A DNA stretch of 46,318 nucleotides from CAYPHA01 sp964410215. Its GTDB lineage: Bacteria > Calditrichota > Calditrichia > Calditrichales > CAYPHA01. The stretch lies in the NCBI GenBank assembly GCA_964410215.1, contig CAYPHA010000035.1:1-46318 (forward strand), in the 5' to 3' direction. The notes under the pieces were generated by a model. The model ran no database searches. It worked only from the letters and a program-made list of their open reading frames with translations, and was not told the origin of the DNA. Positions 35,001 through 45,700 of this stretch are shown here, in pieces. The number at the start of each line of letters is the position of its first letter. Position 1 is the first letter of the stretch. The translations under genes were made by a program, and so were the position numbers.

Positions 35001-35645
35001 TCATTCAGGTGGAGAGAAATCCAAAAAAACCGGATGGTTCTCTATCGAGGACCATACTTCTTCAAAAGAGAGCTGTACAGGAAAAAAATACAACATTCCG
35101 GTCAACACCCCGGTATTCAGATCGGTGTGCTTAAGCATTTCGAGCAATCGGAAATAGCGCTCCTGGAAATCCAATTCCAGATTGTAATGCTTTTTCAGAT
35201 CCGTGAGAAAATTTTCCTTCCTGCCTGACATACCGGGGCAGTCGAGCACGGGATCGGCAAGCCGGTACACTTCGGTTGCCGATTTCAGATCAACTTCCCT
35301 GGCAACAGGTGCCATGGCACATACAAGCGGTTTATGATCCGGATGAAGCATACAGGTCCCGATCAGGTCACCTTCCGCCGTCAGCTCATTGCTTAAAAAC
35401 GGACAGAATCCGGTGTGTACTTTGCGAAACCTGATCGTTGGAACAGGCATGCCATGTTGTCCCGGTACCAGTTCCACAAGGTTTTTTTCAAACAAATCAT
35501 CCGTACATCTCAGACCGGCAAACACTGCCATTTTATAAAGATCATGGGGATTGAGCATGACCTCCATGTCACCCCGGCAGCATTCACCGCATAGCGTACA
35601 ATCAAAGCAATATGTTTCTTTGATCAACGGCCAATCCTTATTCAT
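35001..35645 (-). CDS. YkgJ-family cysteine-cluster protein (UPF0153-like)
   Basis: A 214-residue soluble protein with an N-terminal cysteine cluster C13-x2-C16-x2-C19-x2-C22-C23, followed by CPFL and C-x7-8-PLVC further on (about 95-125). This pattern belongs to the CxxCxxCC/YkgJ family, thought to bind zinc or an iron-sulfur cluster; biochemical role is not established. The C-terminal third has no recognised motif. It follows the epimerase by 20 bp and is probably cotranscribed; the link between them is unclear. Confidence 0.85.
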   Translation of the reverse strand: MNKDWPLIKETYCFDCTLCGECCRGDMEVMLNPHDLYKMAVFAGLRCTDDLFEKNLVELVPGQHGMPVPTIRFRKVHTGFCPFLSNELTAEGDLIGTCMLHPDHKPLVCAMAPVAREVDLKSATEVYRLADPVLDCPGMSGRKENFLTDLKKHYNLELDFQERYFRLLEMLKHTDLNTGVLTGMLYFFPVQLSFEEVWSSIENHPVFLDFSPPE

Positions 35646-35665
35646 GAGTCAGGATCTCTGAATGA

Positions 35666-36604
35666 TTATGATTGAAATAATTTCATGAAATACTGAATAG
35701 TCTCCCGCAGCCCTTCCACCAGATCAAATTGAGGCCTGTAGGAAAGCGCGTGTTCCGTTTCACTGATATCCGCCAGGCTGTGCCTGATATCGCCCGGTCT
35801 GGGAGGAGCAAAACGTATCCTGCTATTACTCTTTGTTGTTTCGATGATAAGTTCCGCGAGTTCCTTTATCGTAATCGCTGACCCGCAGGCAACATTGTAT
35901 ACACTACGGGCATCCGCATTTTCTGCGGCCAGCACATTGGCGCGAACCACATCTTTGACATATACAAAATCGCGGGTCTGTTCTCCATCCCCGAAGATCG
36001 TTAAATCACCGCCCTGAAGCGCCTTATTAACGAAAATGGGGATCGCCGCGGCATACTGGCTTGCCGGATCCTGCCTGGGGCCAAACACGTTGAAATACCG
36101 CAAAGATGCGGTTCCGAGTCCGTAATGGTCGCTGAACATGGACAGGTAGTACTCGCCGTCCAGTTTGGTGATTCCATAAGGCGACTTCGGTTCCGGACGC
36201 ATCTGTGTCCGCTTCGGTGAATCCGGATTATCCCCGTAAACGGCGGCTGAACTCGAATGTACGACCTTTTTTACGCCGTGCTCCCGGGCTGCCTCGAGTA
36301 TATTCAATAGCCCGTTGACGTTTATATCCACACATTCATGCGGTTTTTCCATTGATTCCGGGACAGAAATCAGCGCCGCCAGATGATGAACATAATCCGC
36401 TCCCTGCAGGACCGTATTTACCAGTTTCTTATCTGTAATGCTCCCATGATGGTGCTTTACCGACGGAAAGAGGTCCAGGTTTGCCTGCTTCCCTGACCGC
36501 AGGTTATCGATCACATGAACCTTCGCGCCTTCATTCAGCCAGTATTCCACAATATGACTGCCGATAAAACCCGCACCACCCGTGACAACTACTTTTCCTG
36601 CCAT
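35666..36604 (-). CDS. NAD-dependent sugar-nucleotide epimerase (UDP-glucose/UDP-GlcNAc 4-epimerase type)
   Basis: A 312-residue extended short-chain dehydrogenase. NAD-binding GGAGFIGS (9-16), catalytic Ser near 118 (HSSSAAVYG) and Y142-x3-K146 (YGITK) are intact. The segment RYFNVFGPRQDPASQYAAAIPIF is close to that of WbpP/Gne-type UDP-N-acetylglucosamine 4-epimerases, but a GalE or dehydratase-like role cannot be excluded without comparison. Probably supplies a sugar for surface polysaccharide; no polysaccharide cluster adjoins it. Divergent from the peptidase gene with a 171-bp AT-rich spacer. Confidence 0.9.
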   Translation of the reverse strand: MAGKVVVTGGAGFIGSHIVEYWLNEGAKVHVIDNLRSGKQANLDLFPSVKHHHGSITDKKLVNTVLQGADYVHHLAALISVPESMEKPHECVDINVNGLLNILEAAREHGVKKVVHSSSAAVYGDNPDSPKRTQMRPEPKSPYGITKLDGEYYLSMFSDHYGLGTASLRYFNVFGPRQDPASQYAAAIPIFVNKALQGGDLTIFGDGEQTRDFVYVKDVVRANVLAAENADARSVYNVACGSAITIKELAELIIETTKSNSRIRFAPPRPGDIRHSLADISETEHALSYRPQFDLVEGLRETIQYFMKLFQS

Positions 36605-36775
36605 TAGTGATTCCTTCCTGTATGATGAAAATAGCGCATTCGTGCTACTCTAAGCAAAATTATTACATATTCATTTTTCAGAAAAGTAAAAATTCCTTAA
36701 ACTTGGTCAAATAAATGGTGAAGTATCGCACAAATAATGCATTTTTTTTAATAACATTTTAAACGAGGCAATTTT

Positions 36776-39553
36776 ATGCGTTTTCCGCTCTTTCCAGCTA
36801 TTTTCCTGATACTCATTTTTTCTGTACAACCGTCGGAGGCACAATGGTACCGCATTTCCGGAAAATATGCAACCGTTGAATACACGGAAGATCTTAAAAC
36901 CATTGCCGATTCATTGTTGAAAACCGCCGAGTGGTCGATTCCCCGTTTATGTCAAATGCACGGCCTCTCCCCGGAGGTATTCGAAGACGATCCCGCTAAG
37001 ATTATTCTGACGGATGCACCGGACATTTCCAACGGTTTCGCCATCGGGAAATCCGTGGTCATCTATGCCGTTTCTTCTTCGTACATCCCGGGATGGACGG
37101 GTTTTATCACCTGGTACAACCAGGTACTTACCCATGAGTTGGCACATCATGTCACGTTTCGTAAAATTAACCGGAAACTGGGCTTTCTCGGTGAATTCAC
37201 CAAGCTTACAGTTCCGCGCTGGTTCTATGAAGGCATCGCACAATACTTCAGTGAATCCTGGAACATGTACCGGGGGGACCTTTTTGTCCGGAATGCCGTT
37301 TTGTATGGAAAACTGACCGAGACCGCCCTCTATGATCTCCGTGACGGCGCCCTGCTCTATGGCACCGCCCATGCTTTCACACGCTATCTGGCCGATCAGT
37401 ATGGTGATTCTTCGCTGATTAAACTCATGTCTTACGACGAAGACGGCCTTTTCTACGACTTTAATGATGCCTTTAAAGACACATACGGCAAAAAAGTTTC
37501 CCAGATATTTCCTGATTTCGTCCGGCACCTGGTGCTCTATTACGGTAATAAAATGATCGAATACCCGGTATCCAAATCGTTAAAGCCACTCCCTTCCTTC
37601 GGACATCAGCCGGTACAGATTATTCCCCTCTCATCAGCCGACTCCACGTACCTGTTTTTGACGCAGGAAGACAAAAATCACCGTTATCTTTCCGCCATAA
37701 TCACCGGTATGGATAACGGCGCCATGCGGATAAAGGAACGGATTTCAAACAACGTCGGTACCTACCTGACCGTCAGCCCCGACCGGAAATATGTCGCATA
37801 CGCACGTGCTGATCTCGGTATAAAGGACAATATAGACGCCCTGAATTTTCAGTGGTTCGTCTATGATACAGAAAAGGGTAAAAAGCAGAAAGCCGGTCGT
37901 TCCAGGCGTTGCCGTTATGCCTCCTTCTCGGCTGAAAACCATCTGGTTATGGCCGAAATACTTGCCGACCACACTGTATTCCGTGTTTATGACCCGGAAA
38001 CGGAGCAGGAGGGTATCCTCTTCGAGACCCGTATGCCGGCAGGACGATTCATAATGAACAACCATTCCGACCTTGTGTTTGAGGCTCAGCAGACAGACGG
38101 TAACCGCGATCTCTTCCTCTACCGGGATAGCGCTATTTCGCCATTGACTGATGACCGGACCGATGACCGGAACGCCTTATTTCTGTCCGATAGTGTGATC
38201 ATATTCAACCGCTATACCCGTCAGCAGCCCATGCTGTCCCGCTTTAATCTGAACACCGGAACCATTAAACCACTGTGGGAGGATCAATATGAATACTGGC
38301 TGCACGGGAAAACAGATCATAACGAGCTGATTTTCCGTTCCCTGACACCGGAAAGGAAACCGGCATTCTCATCCATTCACATTGATTCCCTTGAATACAC
38401 AGCGATCCATCCCGACACCAAACCGGGCTATGAATCCTGGATATCCAAAAAACCGCAGCCGGATCTCTTCACCCTGCCCGATACACAGATTCACATCGCG
38501 GACCCGGAACCGGTCCGTTTTCCCCAATTACCCATGTCGCATATCATGTCAATCGCCTTGCCGACATTTGACGAGAACCTGGGATGGGGAATTTACGGGC
38601 TCAGCGCCTGGTTTGAGCCACTTCAGCGACAGACTTTTGCGAGTACGTTCTTACTTTTTCCCGAACAGCTTGATCAATCTTTCGCAGTGTTGTCCCATAG
38701 CCTGAGGATTGCCGATATGGATATCTTCAGCAATTATTATCACGGACCGGTTATTTTTGCTTTCAATGATGCGGAATACCAGGAAATTGTGCGTGACTAT
38801 GGTTCTATCGGATTATCCCGTAAACGTTTTATTGGCGGCAATTCCCGTCTTCCTTATCGTCTTTCCTTATATTATGCTCTGGACCGGCTGGACCCTGAGG
38901 ATGAAAGCAGATCAATTCTTTATCACGGACCGGAATGGAGTATCAACTGGGAATACCGGCTGCCGTCACTTTACTATCCGGCCGTTCCTAAACGGCATAT
39001 TTCACTCGCTGCCAACATTTTTAAGTCCATTGCCGCCGATCATGACTTTACCATCTACCAGGCCACCTCACGACTGGGGAGCCAGCTTTTTCTTGAGGAA
39101 CTCGGTATTCATACGGCCTTGAGTTATGTCCATGCGGCGGGTAATCTGCCCGGTTTGCAGGCCGTGGGAATTGACAGGTATTATCAGTATAATGTGCCCA
39201 GGGACCTGCGGTATACCCGCACGGTCCGCGGTGTGGGAACGGATCTTTACGGAGAAACTCTTTACTGGAGTTCGACAGAACTTAGTTATTTTCTTTCCGG
39301 ATCCACACCCTTTACTCTTTTATTCCTGCCGGTTCGCAATGTTGCATTGAGCGCATTCATGGATGCCGCACGGGTTGAAGGGCCTTATAAATCAGGCTCT
39401 GACGGCATTGACGCCACCGGTTATGGGATTGAGCTTTCCTTCGGTGAGGACGGGCTGCGATTTGCCGGCGGTTTTGCCAGGTCAAAGATAGAAGGTAGTC
39501 GCGAGAGTGACAAGGCCTACCTCAGGGTTTCATTGTACCTTCCCGCTTTTTAA
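36776..39553 (+). CDS. secreted zinc-peptidase/beta-propeller/outer-membrane barrel protein
   Basis: A 925-residue protein with a signal peptide (cut near SEA-QW, residue 22). Residues about 25-250 form a gluzincin-type peptidase domain: H120-E-L-A-H124 with a third-ligand glutamate at E152 in WFYEGIAQYFSE. Residues about 265-580 look like repeated beta-blades with 'S..DRKYVAYAR' and 'ENHLVMAE' units, as in TolB-type propellers. The remaining ~330 residues are rich in aromatic strands and end YLPAF, consistent with an outer-membrane barrel. The overall layout is one I have seen annotated only as hypothetical in FCB genomes. ACGAGG precedes the ATG. Its last 32 bases overlap the end of the DUF4105 gene on the other strand. 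Confidence 0.8.
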   Translation: MRFPLFPAIFLILIFSVQPSEAQWYRISGKYATVEYTEDLKTIADSLLKTAEWSIPRLCQMHGLSPEVFEDDPAKIILTDAPDISNGFAIGKSVVIYAVSSSYIPGWTGFITWYNQVLTHELAHHVTFRKINRKLGFLGEFTKLTVPRWFYEGIAQYFSESWNMYRGDLFVRNAVLYGKLTETALYDLRDGALLYGTAHAFTRYLADQYGDSSLIKLMSYDEDGLFYDFNDAFKDTYGKKVSQIFPDFVRHLVLYYGNKMIEYPVSKSLKPLPSFGHQPVQIIPLSSADSTYLFLTQEDKNHRYLSAIITGMDNGAMRIKERISNNVGTYLTVSPDRKYVAYARADLGIKDNIDALNFQWFVYDTEKGKKQKAGRSRRCRYASFSAENHLVMAEILADHTVFRVYDPETEQEGILFETRMPAGRFIMNNHSDLVFEAQQTDGNRDLFLYRDSAISPLTDDRTDDRNALFLSDSVIIFNRYTRQQPMLSRFNLNTGTIKPLWEDQYEYWLHGKTDHNELIFRSLTPERKPAFSSIHIDSLEYTAIHPDTKPGYESWISKKPQPDLFTLPDTQIHIADPEPVRFPQLPMSHIMSIALPTFDENLGWGIYGLSAWFEPLQRQTFASTFLLFPEQLDQSFAVLSHSLRIADMDIFSNYYHGPVIFAFNDAEYQEIVRDYGSIGLSRKRFIGGNSRLPYRLSLYYALDRLDPEDESRSILYHGPEWSINWEYRLPSLYYPAVPKRHISLAANIFKSIAADHDFTIYQATSRLGSQLFLEELGIHTALSYVHAAGNLPGLQAVGIDRYYQYNVPRDLRYTRTVRGVGTDLYGETLYWSSTELSYFLSGSTPFTLLFLPVRNVALSAFMDAARVEGPYKSGSDGIDATGYGIELSFGEDGLRFAGGFARSKIEGSRESDKAYLRVSLYLPAF

Positions 39554-40808
39554 AGGTATGACGCAACTGGAATTGGGATAAAACCGATGCCACCGTTACC
39601 GGTATGATGATGGCCATCACCATGGCATTATCCTGATCAAAAGCGGGTAATAGTTTGAGGAGCACCAGCAGGATCGTTCCTGCCGTTATCAGTATCCAGC
39701 AATAAAACAATAGACTGTAATAACCCCGCCTGAGAAAGAGCCATATTAGGGCGGCGACACCGGCCACTAATGTTACCGGGTTTGCCAGAAAAAGGTTTTC
39801 ATTGTAATACGTGACAGTGTGATCTGTGAAAAGTGACATCAGGAGCAGCGCTGTACCCGGAATCCCGAAAGCCAGACCGATAAAGCTATTCAGGACAGCC
39901 AGCATCGTTTTATAGGGCTGATATTTCTTAATCATAAGCCGGGTCAGCAGAAAAACCAGCCCGCCGGTCAGTAATCCGATGATCAGAAAAGGAAGGAAGA
40001 AAGACGGTACCTGATCCGGAACAGGTGTGCGATCCGATTTAAAATGTGTTCTTTCAGAAGAAACAAGCGGGTGTGTATACGTGCTATCCGAAATTATCAG
40101 GTTGCCGGCTTTCTCACGGAGTTCCATCGGAAGGAACATATCATCCCACTGCATGATCGGCTGATCGATGGAATCATTCATTAAGAACATCAAAAGCAGC
40201 ATCAGAGCCGGTTGATGTGCCGTGTAACGTATCGTAAAATCCCTGAAGGTCATGGGTGAAGGGGCTTTCGTAGCTGCTGCCAGTTGTCCGTCCACCGCTT
40301 CGTCCAGGATATCGCGGGGGATGGTTGCACAGTTATTCAGGTAGTGATGATAGAGGTATGAGTTGTTTCCCGGCAGTACCCACCAGGCCAGTTTTTTTGC
40401 CACTTCCAGACGTTTCGAGGGAGGAAGATCCAGGTTCTGGATGATGATATCCCTGTTTTCCCGGGCATAGCGCAGCAAACTGGGCCCAACGCGGGCATCC
40501 CCTGCCCAAAATATCAGCCGCCCCCGGGCAAAATTAACGAGGAATCCCTTTTCGATTGAAAAAAGACCGAAGTTATAAAGACGGGCAATATCCAGCCGCT
40601 TATCATGAACAATGATTGCGGTATGTCCGAAATACGTCGTTATAACATCCCCCGGGCCGAACGTAACCAGTTGAATCAACAGGTCTTCGCCCCTGCTTTC
40701 ACCTGTTTCCCAGGGTATCGTAGCAGCGGTAACATGAGAAAAAAGAGCCGTAAAAAGCATAACAATCAGGCCTTGACGGATACCGTGTTTAAAAGGAATG
40801 TATTTCAA
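39522..40808 (-). CDS. DUF4105-family membrane protein
   Basis: About 428 residues. The N-terminal half is a periplasmic DUF4105 domain, recognised by GDVITTYFGHTAIIV, YNFGLFS and the conserved YLNNCATIPRDIL; the Cys/His set resembles a papain-like (NlpC/P60-related) arrangement but catalysis is unproven. The C-terminal ~150 residues hold five to six membrane helices. Start choice: a TTG at 40808 with CAGGAG 5 bases upstream gives a clean signal-type leader (KYIPFKHGIRQGLIVMLFTALFSHVTAA); the open frame reaches further to 40880 but without a ribosome site. Function unknown. Confidence 0.85.
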   Translation of the reverse strand: MKYIPFKHGIRQGLIVMLFTALFSHVTAATIPWETGESRGEDLLIQLVTFGPGDVITTYFGHTAIIVHDKRLDIARLYNFGLFSIEKGFLVNFARGRLIFWAGDARVGPSLLRYARENRDIIIQNLDLPPSKRLEVAKKLAWWVLPGNNSYLYHHYLNNCATIPRDILDEAVDGQLAAATKAPSPMTFRDFTIRYTAHQPALMLLLMFLMNDSIDQPIMQWDDMFLPMELREKAGNLIISDSTYTHPLVSSERTHFKSDRTPVPDQVPSFFLPFLIIGLLTGGLVFLLTRLMIKKYQPYKTMLAVLNSFIGLAFGIPGTALLLMSLFTDHTVTYYNENLFLANPVTLVAGVAALIWLFLRRGYYSLLFYCWILITAGTILLVLLKLLPAFDQDNAMVMAIIIPVTVASVLSQFQLRHTFKKREGTMKP

Positions 40809-40953
40809 CCATGCTCCTGTTACTTTCGTGGTCCTCTGATCAGCATGCAGTATCGGGATGAATGGAGAAAATACTTGCAAACACGTTCCAAGTCAATTCT
40901 GACATCTAATTTTCAGATCCGGGAATGATTTTTCAGGAGCATTGCGTTACACG

Positions 40954-40959
40954 TATACT
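40954..40959 (+). promoter_or_regulatory. candidate -10 element for the bacilliredoxin gene
   Basis: TATACT, matching 5 of 6 consensus bases, lies 30 bases before the start codon in the 180-bp divergent spacer (40809-40988). No good -35 partner is present, so this is weak. Confidence 0.2.
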
Positions 40960-40988
40960 TAAATGAGAATTAAACCAGGAGGATATAG

Positions 40989-41423
40989 ATGTTCGCAGTC
41001 AAATCACGATATCCTGAAGAGCTCGTCGCACCCATGCGTAAAGAGCTTACGGATGCAGGCGTTAAGGAGTTAAAAAACGCCAAAGAAGTAGATGAAGTGC
41101 TTGGTTCCGAATCGGGGACCACGCTTTTGGTTATAAATTCGGTTTGTGGTTGTGCCGCCGGCAGTGCACGTCCCGGTGTTGCCCTTGCCATGCGTCATGA
41201 CGTGCTTCCTGATCAGACCGTTACTGTGTTTGCCGGAGTCGACACGGAAGCCGTTGAACGGGCTCGCTCGTACATACTCGGTTATCCGCCCTCTTCACCA
41301 TCGATGGCTCTTTTCAAAGACGGGCAACTGGTTCATATGATTCCAAGATATGAAATCGAGGGGAAACAGCCACAGCAAATTGCGGAAGGTTTAGCAGAAA
41401 AATTTAATACACATTGTCAATAA
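40989..41423 (+). CDS. BrxA/BrxB-family bacilliredoxin (DUF1094)
   Basis: A 144-residue thioredoxin-fold protein of the YphP/YqiW family, with the active-site C53-G-C55 in VINSVCGCAAGSARPG. In Firmicutes these proteins remove bacillithiol from oxidised proteins; in other phyla the thiol partner is uncertain. Length and ends are normal and AGGAGG lies just before the ATG. Nine bases separate its stop from the next gene, so the two form an operon. Confidence 0.93.
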   Translation: MFAVKSRYPEELVAPMRKELTDAGVKELKNAKEVDEVLGSESGTTLLVINSVCGCAAGSARPGVALAMRHDVLPDQTVTVFAGVDTEAVERARSYILGYPPSSPSMALFKDGQLVHMIPRYEIEGKQPQQIAEGLAEKFNTHCQ

Positions 41424-41432
41424 GGATTTATC

Positions 41433-41912
41433 ATGTTTGATACACTACCGGATCATGCCCGTTTGTGGGTCTATGGATTCTCCAGGCAACTGACAGAACA
41501 GGAGGCGGGGAAAGTCAGGCACAGTTTTGATGGCTTTATCCATAACTGGAAATCGCATGGGAAACCGGTGCAGGGTGCATACAACCTGGTTGACAACCGG
41601 TTTCTACTGCTTGCAACAGAAGACGATACTTCCGGGTGTTCTATAGACACCAGCGTGAAAATTTTAAAAGCGATGAAGGATCAGCACGGGCTGGATGCCC
41701 TGGCGTCTGATCTCGTTTTTTACCGCGATAATTCGGGCATCCATGCCATCGAGCGTTTCGTCTTCCAGGAGCTGGTCGATGAAGGAGCGATAGATGACAA
41801 TACTATTGTATATAATATGATGATCACCACGGTCGGCGCATTGCGAAATAACGACTGGGAAGTCCCTTTCGCCCTAAGCTGGCACCGGAGAGCGTTTCGC
41901 AAATCAGCCTGA
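41433..41912 (+). CDS. conserved hypothetical protein (often mislabelled ABC transporter ATPase)
   Basis: A 159-residue soluble protein beginning MFDTLPDHARLWVYGFSRQL and containing NRFLLLATEDDTSGCSIDTSVK. I recognise the pattern from a family widespread in Bacteroidota that databases often call 'ABC transporter ATPase', but there is no Walker A, Walker B or signature motif, so that name is unsupported here. One invariant-looking cysteine lies in SGCSID. Coupled to the bacilliredoxin by a 9-bp spacer, which hints at a shared role in thiol chemistry; function remains unknown. Confidence 0.85.
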   Translation: MFDTLPDHARLWVYGFSRQLTEQEAGKVRHSFDGFIHNWKSHGKPVQGAYNLVDNRFLLLATEDDTSGCSIDTSVKILKAMKDQHGLDALASDLVFYRDNSGIHAIERFVFQELVDEGAIDDNTIVYNMMITTVGALRNNDWEVPFALSWHRRAFRKSA

Positions 41913-41952
41913 CTAAGAAAAAAGAAAAAGGAAAAAAGAAAAAAATAGTGGT

Positions 41953-42753
41953 TTAGAAATGAAAGGCCAGGCCGAAGTCGGTCTCCGTATCACTATTCTT
42001 AATGCCATGTGGTGGATCGGAATCATATCGTACTTTGAATGTAACAGCGAACGACAACACCTTCGCCAGTTCCACAGTTAATGCGGTTTCATTCATGATC
42101 CGGTAATCGGAAAACGCCTCGAACATGGGTTGATAGTAAACGACACTGCTGACCTGTATACCGGTTCTGATTTCACGGTAGGCCGATACATAATTACTCC
42201 AGCGGCTTACTTTGACATCCTCCGGATGGCTGGAATCCCCTTTTAAACCGATTTTTTCATGTTCGAACATGTAGGAAGTCCCCAGACTGATGCGACTGTT
42301 TTTCCTGTCCAATATGTTAAACCTTAAACCGCCGCCGATCAGTTCACGATTATCGATTAGAATCTTCTTGTCAAAATTAACCTGACCAAAGAATTCCGAT
42401 CGCAGGAATGCGTTCAGAATCCAGACATTACGGATATGAAACAGGCGCTCGTTTGTGATCCGTGCACCATTCGTCCATTCATATTCATTTTGAAAAACAA
42501 AAAAAGTGGTGTTTCTATCCGCTTTCCAGTCGATACGTCCATCAATATCTGCCTCAATTTCCTCCGCATTACCGGTTTTATAGGTACCGGTTACTTCCAG
42601 GTGATATGACAATCCCTGAACTTCTTCGGGTGTCCGGTACTTTTCCGTATTAACCTGAGCCATCACGGGTACGCTCAAAAAAACCAGTAGCAAGAGGATA
42701 TTGTTATGTAATTTACATATCGTTTTTCTAATCATTAGATTATTCTTCCGCAC
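41953..42753 (-). CDS. DUF481-type outer-membrane protein
   Basis: A 266-residue secreted barrel protein: basic N-terminus, hydrophobic leader ending PVMAQ (about residue 33), then beta strands with NTTFFVFQNEYEWTNG and EVSRWSNYVSAY-like repeats, and a final GLAFHF. The start is GTG, supported by AAGGAG 7 bases upstream; an ATG six codons later lacks a site. It follows the glycoside hydrolase by 23 bp on the same strand. The 40 bp beyond its stop towards the plus-strand gene are a purine-rich tract with no hairpin. Confidence 0.8.
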   Translation of the reverse strand: MRKNNLMIRKTICKLHNNILLLLVFLSVPVMAQVNTEKYRTPEEVQGLSYHLEVTGTYKTGNAEEIEADIDGRIDWKADRNTTFFVFQNEYEWTNGARITNERLFHIRNVWILNAFLRSEFFGQVNFDKKILIDNRELIGGGLRFNILDRKNSRISLGTSYMFEHEKIGLKGDSSHPEDVKVSRWSNYVSAYREIRTGIQVSSVVYYQPMFEAFSDYRIMNETALTVELAKVLSFAVTFKVRYDSDPPHGIKNSDTETDFGLAFHF

Positions 42754-42776
42754 GAAGTTACTCCTTTTTCATGTGA

Positions 42777-45700
42777 TTACTGATACGCCTCACCCGACCG
42801 GATCATCGCATCCAGCAAATTGATCAAAAGTTTTGCAGCCACCGGATCCTCTGTTCCCCTGTTCACTTCCATTTCCGAACAAATGATATGGTCTTCCGGA
42901 AGTGCGAGCAGGGGGACACCACTCATTTCCTTCAATTGTTCCACCGGATCACCTAAATACACATGGGGACGAATATAGCCGGCGAGTACCTGAATCTCTT
43001 TCATGGATTTAAAACGGAACGAACGACGACATGCCCGCGGCCTTGCCCCGTTTTCCGGCTGCCACCAGGCCAGTTCCAGCGGATGGATATCCGCAAAAGC
43101 ATCGTGTTCCGGCATTTCCATCGCAACCACCCGGCCTTTCCTTTCATAGATTGATTCCACCCGTCCGGGATACAACCATTGAAAATGCTTACCGGGATGA
43201 ATCAGAATGGTTGGTGTCCCGGCACGTGCAACGTTTTTCACATCCTCCCAGTTATAAGGAACCTCTTCACCGGCATCCAGGTTAGCCACAATTAAAAGAT
43301 CCATATCCATGAGTCTGATTTCCGTTAAATCTTTTAAACGGATATATTCAATATTCAGAAAATCCAGCACACGGGCGGTCTGACCGGTCCGGTCGAACAG
43401 GGCAATGGTTTTATCACTAACCGACATATGCGGTTTTACCCAGTTTTTCGCACCGATTAACAGATCATATTCATTTTCAGATACCGGGCGTCCCCCTTCC
43501 GAAAGATTCAGTACAAGTTTACAATTGGTCTTTACCACGGGGAGTTCGTCCGGAAGTGTAATCGATAACTCAACAGCGCGTTTTCCGTAAAAAGGCACAT
43601 CAGGCGCATCCACTTTCCCGGAAGCCAGTGTAACCGTATCATGAACAATTTTCCAACCCAGTTCGGGCGAGGTAAGATCGGTACCGTCTGCCGCATTGTT
43701 TACAAGCGTGACTTCCGGTGTCATGGTCGTGCCTGCATAAAAATGGCGGCCGAACAGTTCCGCACTGACCAGGACAGGGCTGAAAGCGCGTTTCACGGCA
43801 TCATGAACAGGATAGGGGCGTATTCTGTCCGCATCGTACACATTCTGATACCAGCAGAGATTGGCAAAAAGCAGGGTACCGGCCGCCTCTCCACCGTTCC
43901 TGCGGATGACTTCGGCCAGTTCTTTCGTCATAAAAGCATGCCGCTGAAGTCCGAGTTGCGGATCATGATCCTCATACGCCCAGTCGCCGAGCCATGCCTG
44001 CGGCACATAGTGTTTAAATATATATTTACGGCAAAAATGCCCGCTGTCGTTGTTGGGATAACCGGTGGAATTTTCCTGACTGAAAAACGGCCGGTCCGGA
44101 TTCGCGCCGGGTGACCAGTAGATGCGATCATCCCACTCACCGTTATAAATCTGGAAGAAATCACGATTGTACCAACAAAAATAGATATGGCGGTCATCGA
44201 TGTCGCCGTCATCGATACCATGCGGCTCCAGATTCTTTTTATAGTCGCCCAGTACGCGTGAATACCCCGAATCAGCCGAAATGGGCATATCCGGATGCAA
44301 CCGGCGTACTTCTTTGATGACTTCCGATAGAAATGTCCATTTTTTAAGCCGGATGTCTTCCGGGCCACTGGTAAACATGGTAAAATACATCTCGTTGTTC
44401 ATGGTCCATAACAATAAGGAAGGATGATTCCGGTATTTCCGGACCAGAGAGAGCGTTTCCTCTTTCCATATTTCCAGGAGCTCCGGAGAAGGCATTTTTT
44501 TGTCGATCATCATCCAGGGCCACGATCCCTCGTAGCTCACACCCACTCCTTGCCGGTCCGCCGCACGCATCCAGGTTGCTGTGAACGGACAGCCGTGTGA
44601 ACGCGTGACCATCTGGTTGCCTTCATGCATCAGGTTCATGAATGTGTTGGCCAGTGCACTGTCATTCGGCGCAATGCCGCAAGGCGGATGATTGGCGCCC
44701 CGTAACCAGTATGGCTTTCCGTTCAGGTAAAAACGATTGCCTTTAACGACAAAGGTTCTGAATCCGATGTCCTGCGAAATCCGGTCGGTTACATTCCCGT
44801 CCTGATACAGTTGTATATCCAGACGGTATAAATGAGGGTTTTCCGGGCTCCACAATTCCGGATTTACAGTTCCTGTTTTACAGGTAATCTGCGCCGTCTC
44901 ACCGCTTTTCAGCAGAACCTTTGATCTTTGGCCGGAAGTAAATAATACGGAATCATCGGATTTGTCAGTCAGCGTTATCGCCGCTTCGAAGTTCTGTTTT
45001 CCGGCCCCTTCATTGGTAACCGTAATGTCAAAGTCACCGCCATCCGTGCGCACATCGGCATAGAAACCGGTAATGTGTACCGGTTGGGTAATGATTAATC
45101 TAACGGGCTGCCAGATACCCCCTTCATCACCTCTGAACATGCCGTGTGGCAGTGAATTAAGCATGTCGTTGTTTATATCGACCGACACAGCCCGGGCCAC
45201 GTTTTTATCGGCATCGGCTGTTTTTTTGTATTTTCGCACCTTAACGTTCACGGCAATCAGATTTCTGCCCGGTTTCACAAGATCGGTAATATCCAGTTTA
45301 AAATCCCCGAACATACCCACATGGCCACCGGCATATTGACCATTTACATAGACATCGGCCACCTTGGAAACGGCGTCAAAATGCAGTTTGAAGCGTTTAT
45401 TACCGATGTTCTCCGGCAAAATAACCGCATGGCGATACCATGCGGCGTCCGTGGATTCATAATCAAACGTGAAAGATCCGCAACGCTCCAATTCTTTTTC
45501 ACGATAATTGTCGGAAACGCCGCTGCCGCGATGAGGTAATGGCGAATCCTGCAGGTGCAGCCAGTTGCGCACGGGTTTCCAGAAATCCGGCACATGCATC
45601 ACATGCCAATCGGTATCATTCAGACTTTCGGAATACGGGTTATTATGTTCATTCAGCTCCTTCTCCGGTTTAAAGAGCCAGTTTCCCTGCAGAGAGACAA

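Noticed and set aside
34939..35157. Plus-strand 72-codon frame with GTG and a good GGAGGAAA site
   Set aside because: It lies mostly antisense to the 3' end of the YkgJ-like gene and spans the inverted repeat; composition is not protein-like. The ribosome site is probably chance.
41913..41952. Purine-rich tract as a terminator between converging genes
   Set aside because: On the minus strand it is T-rich, but there is no stem-loop before it.
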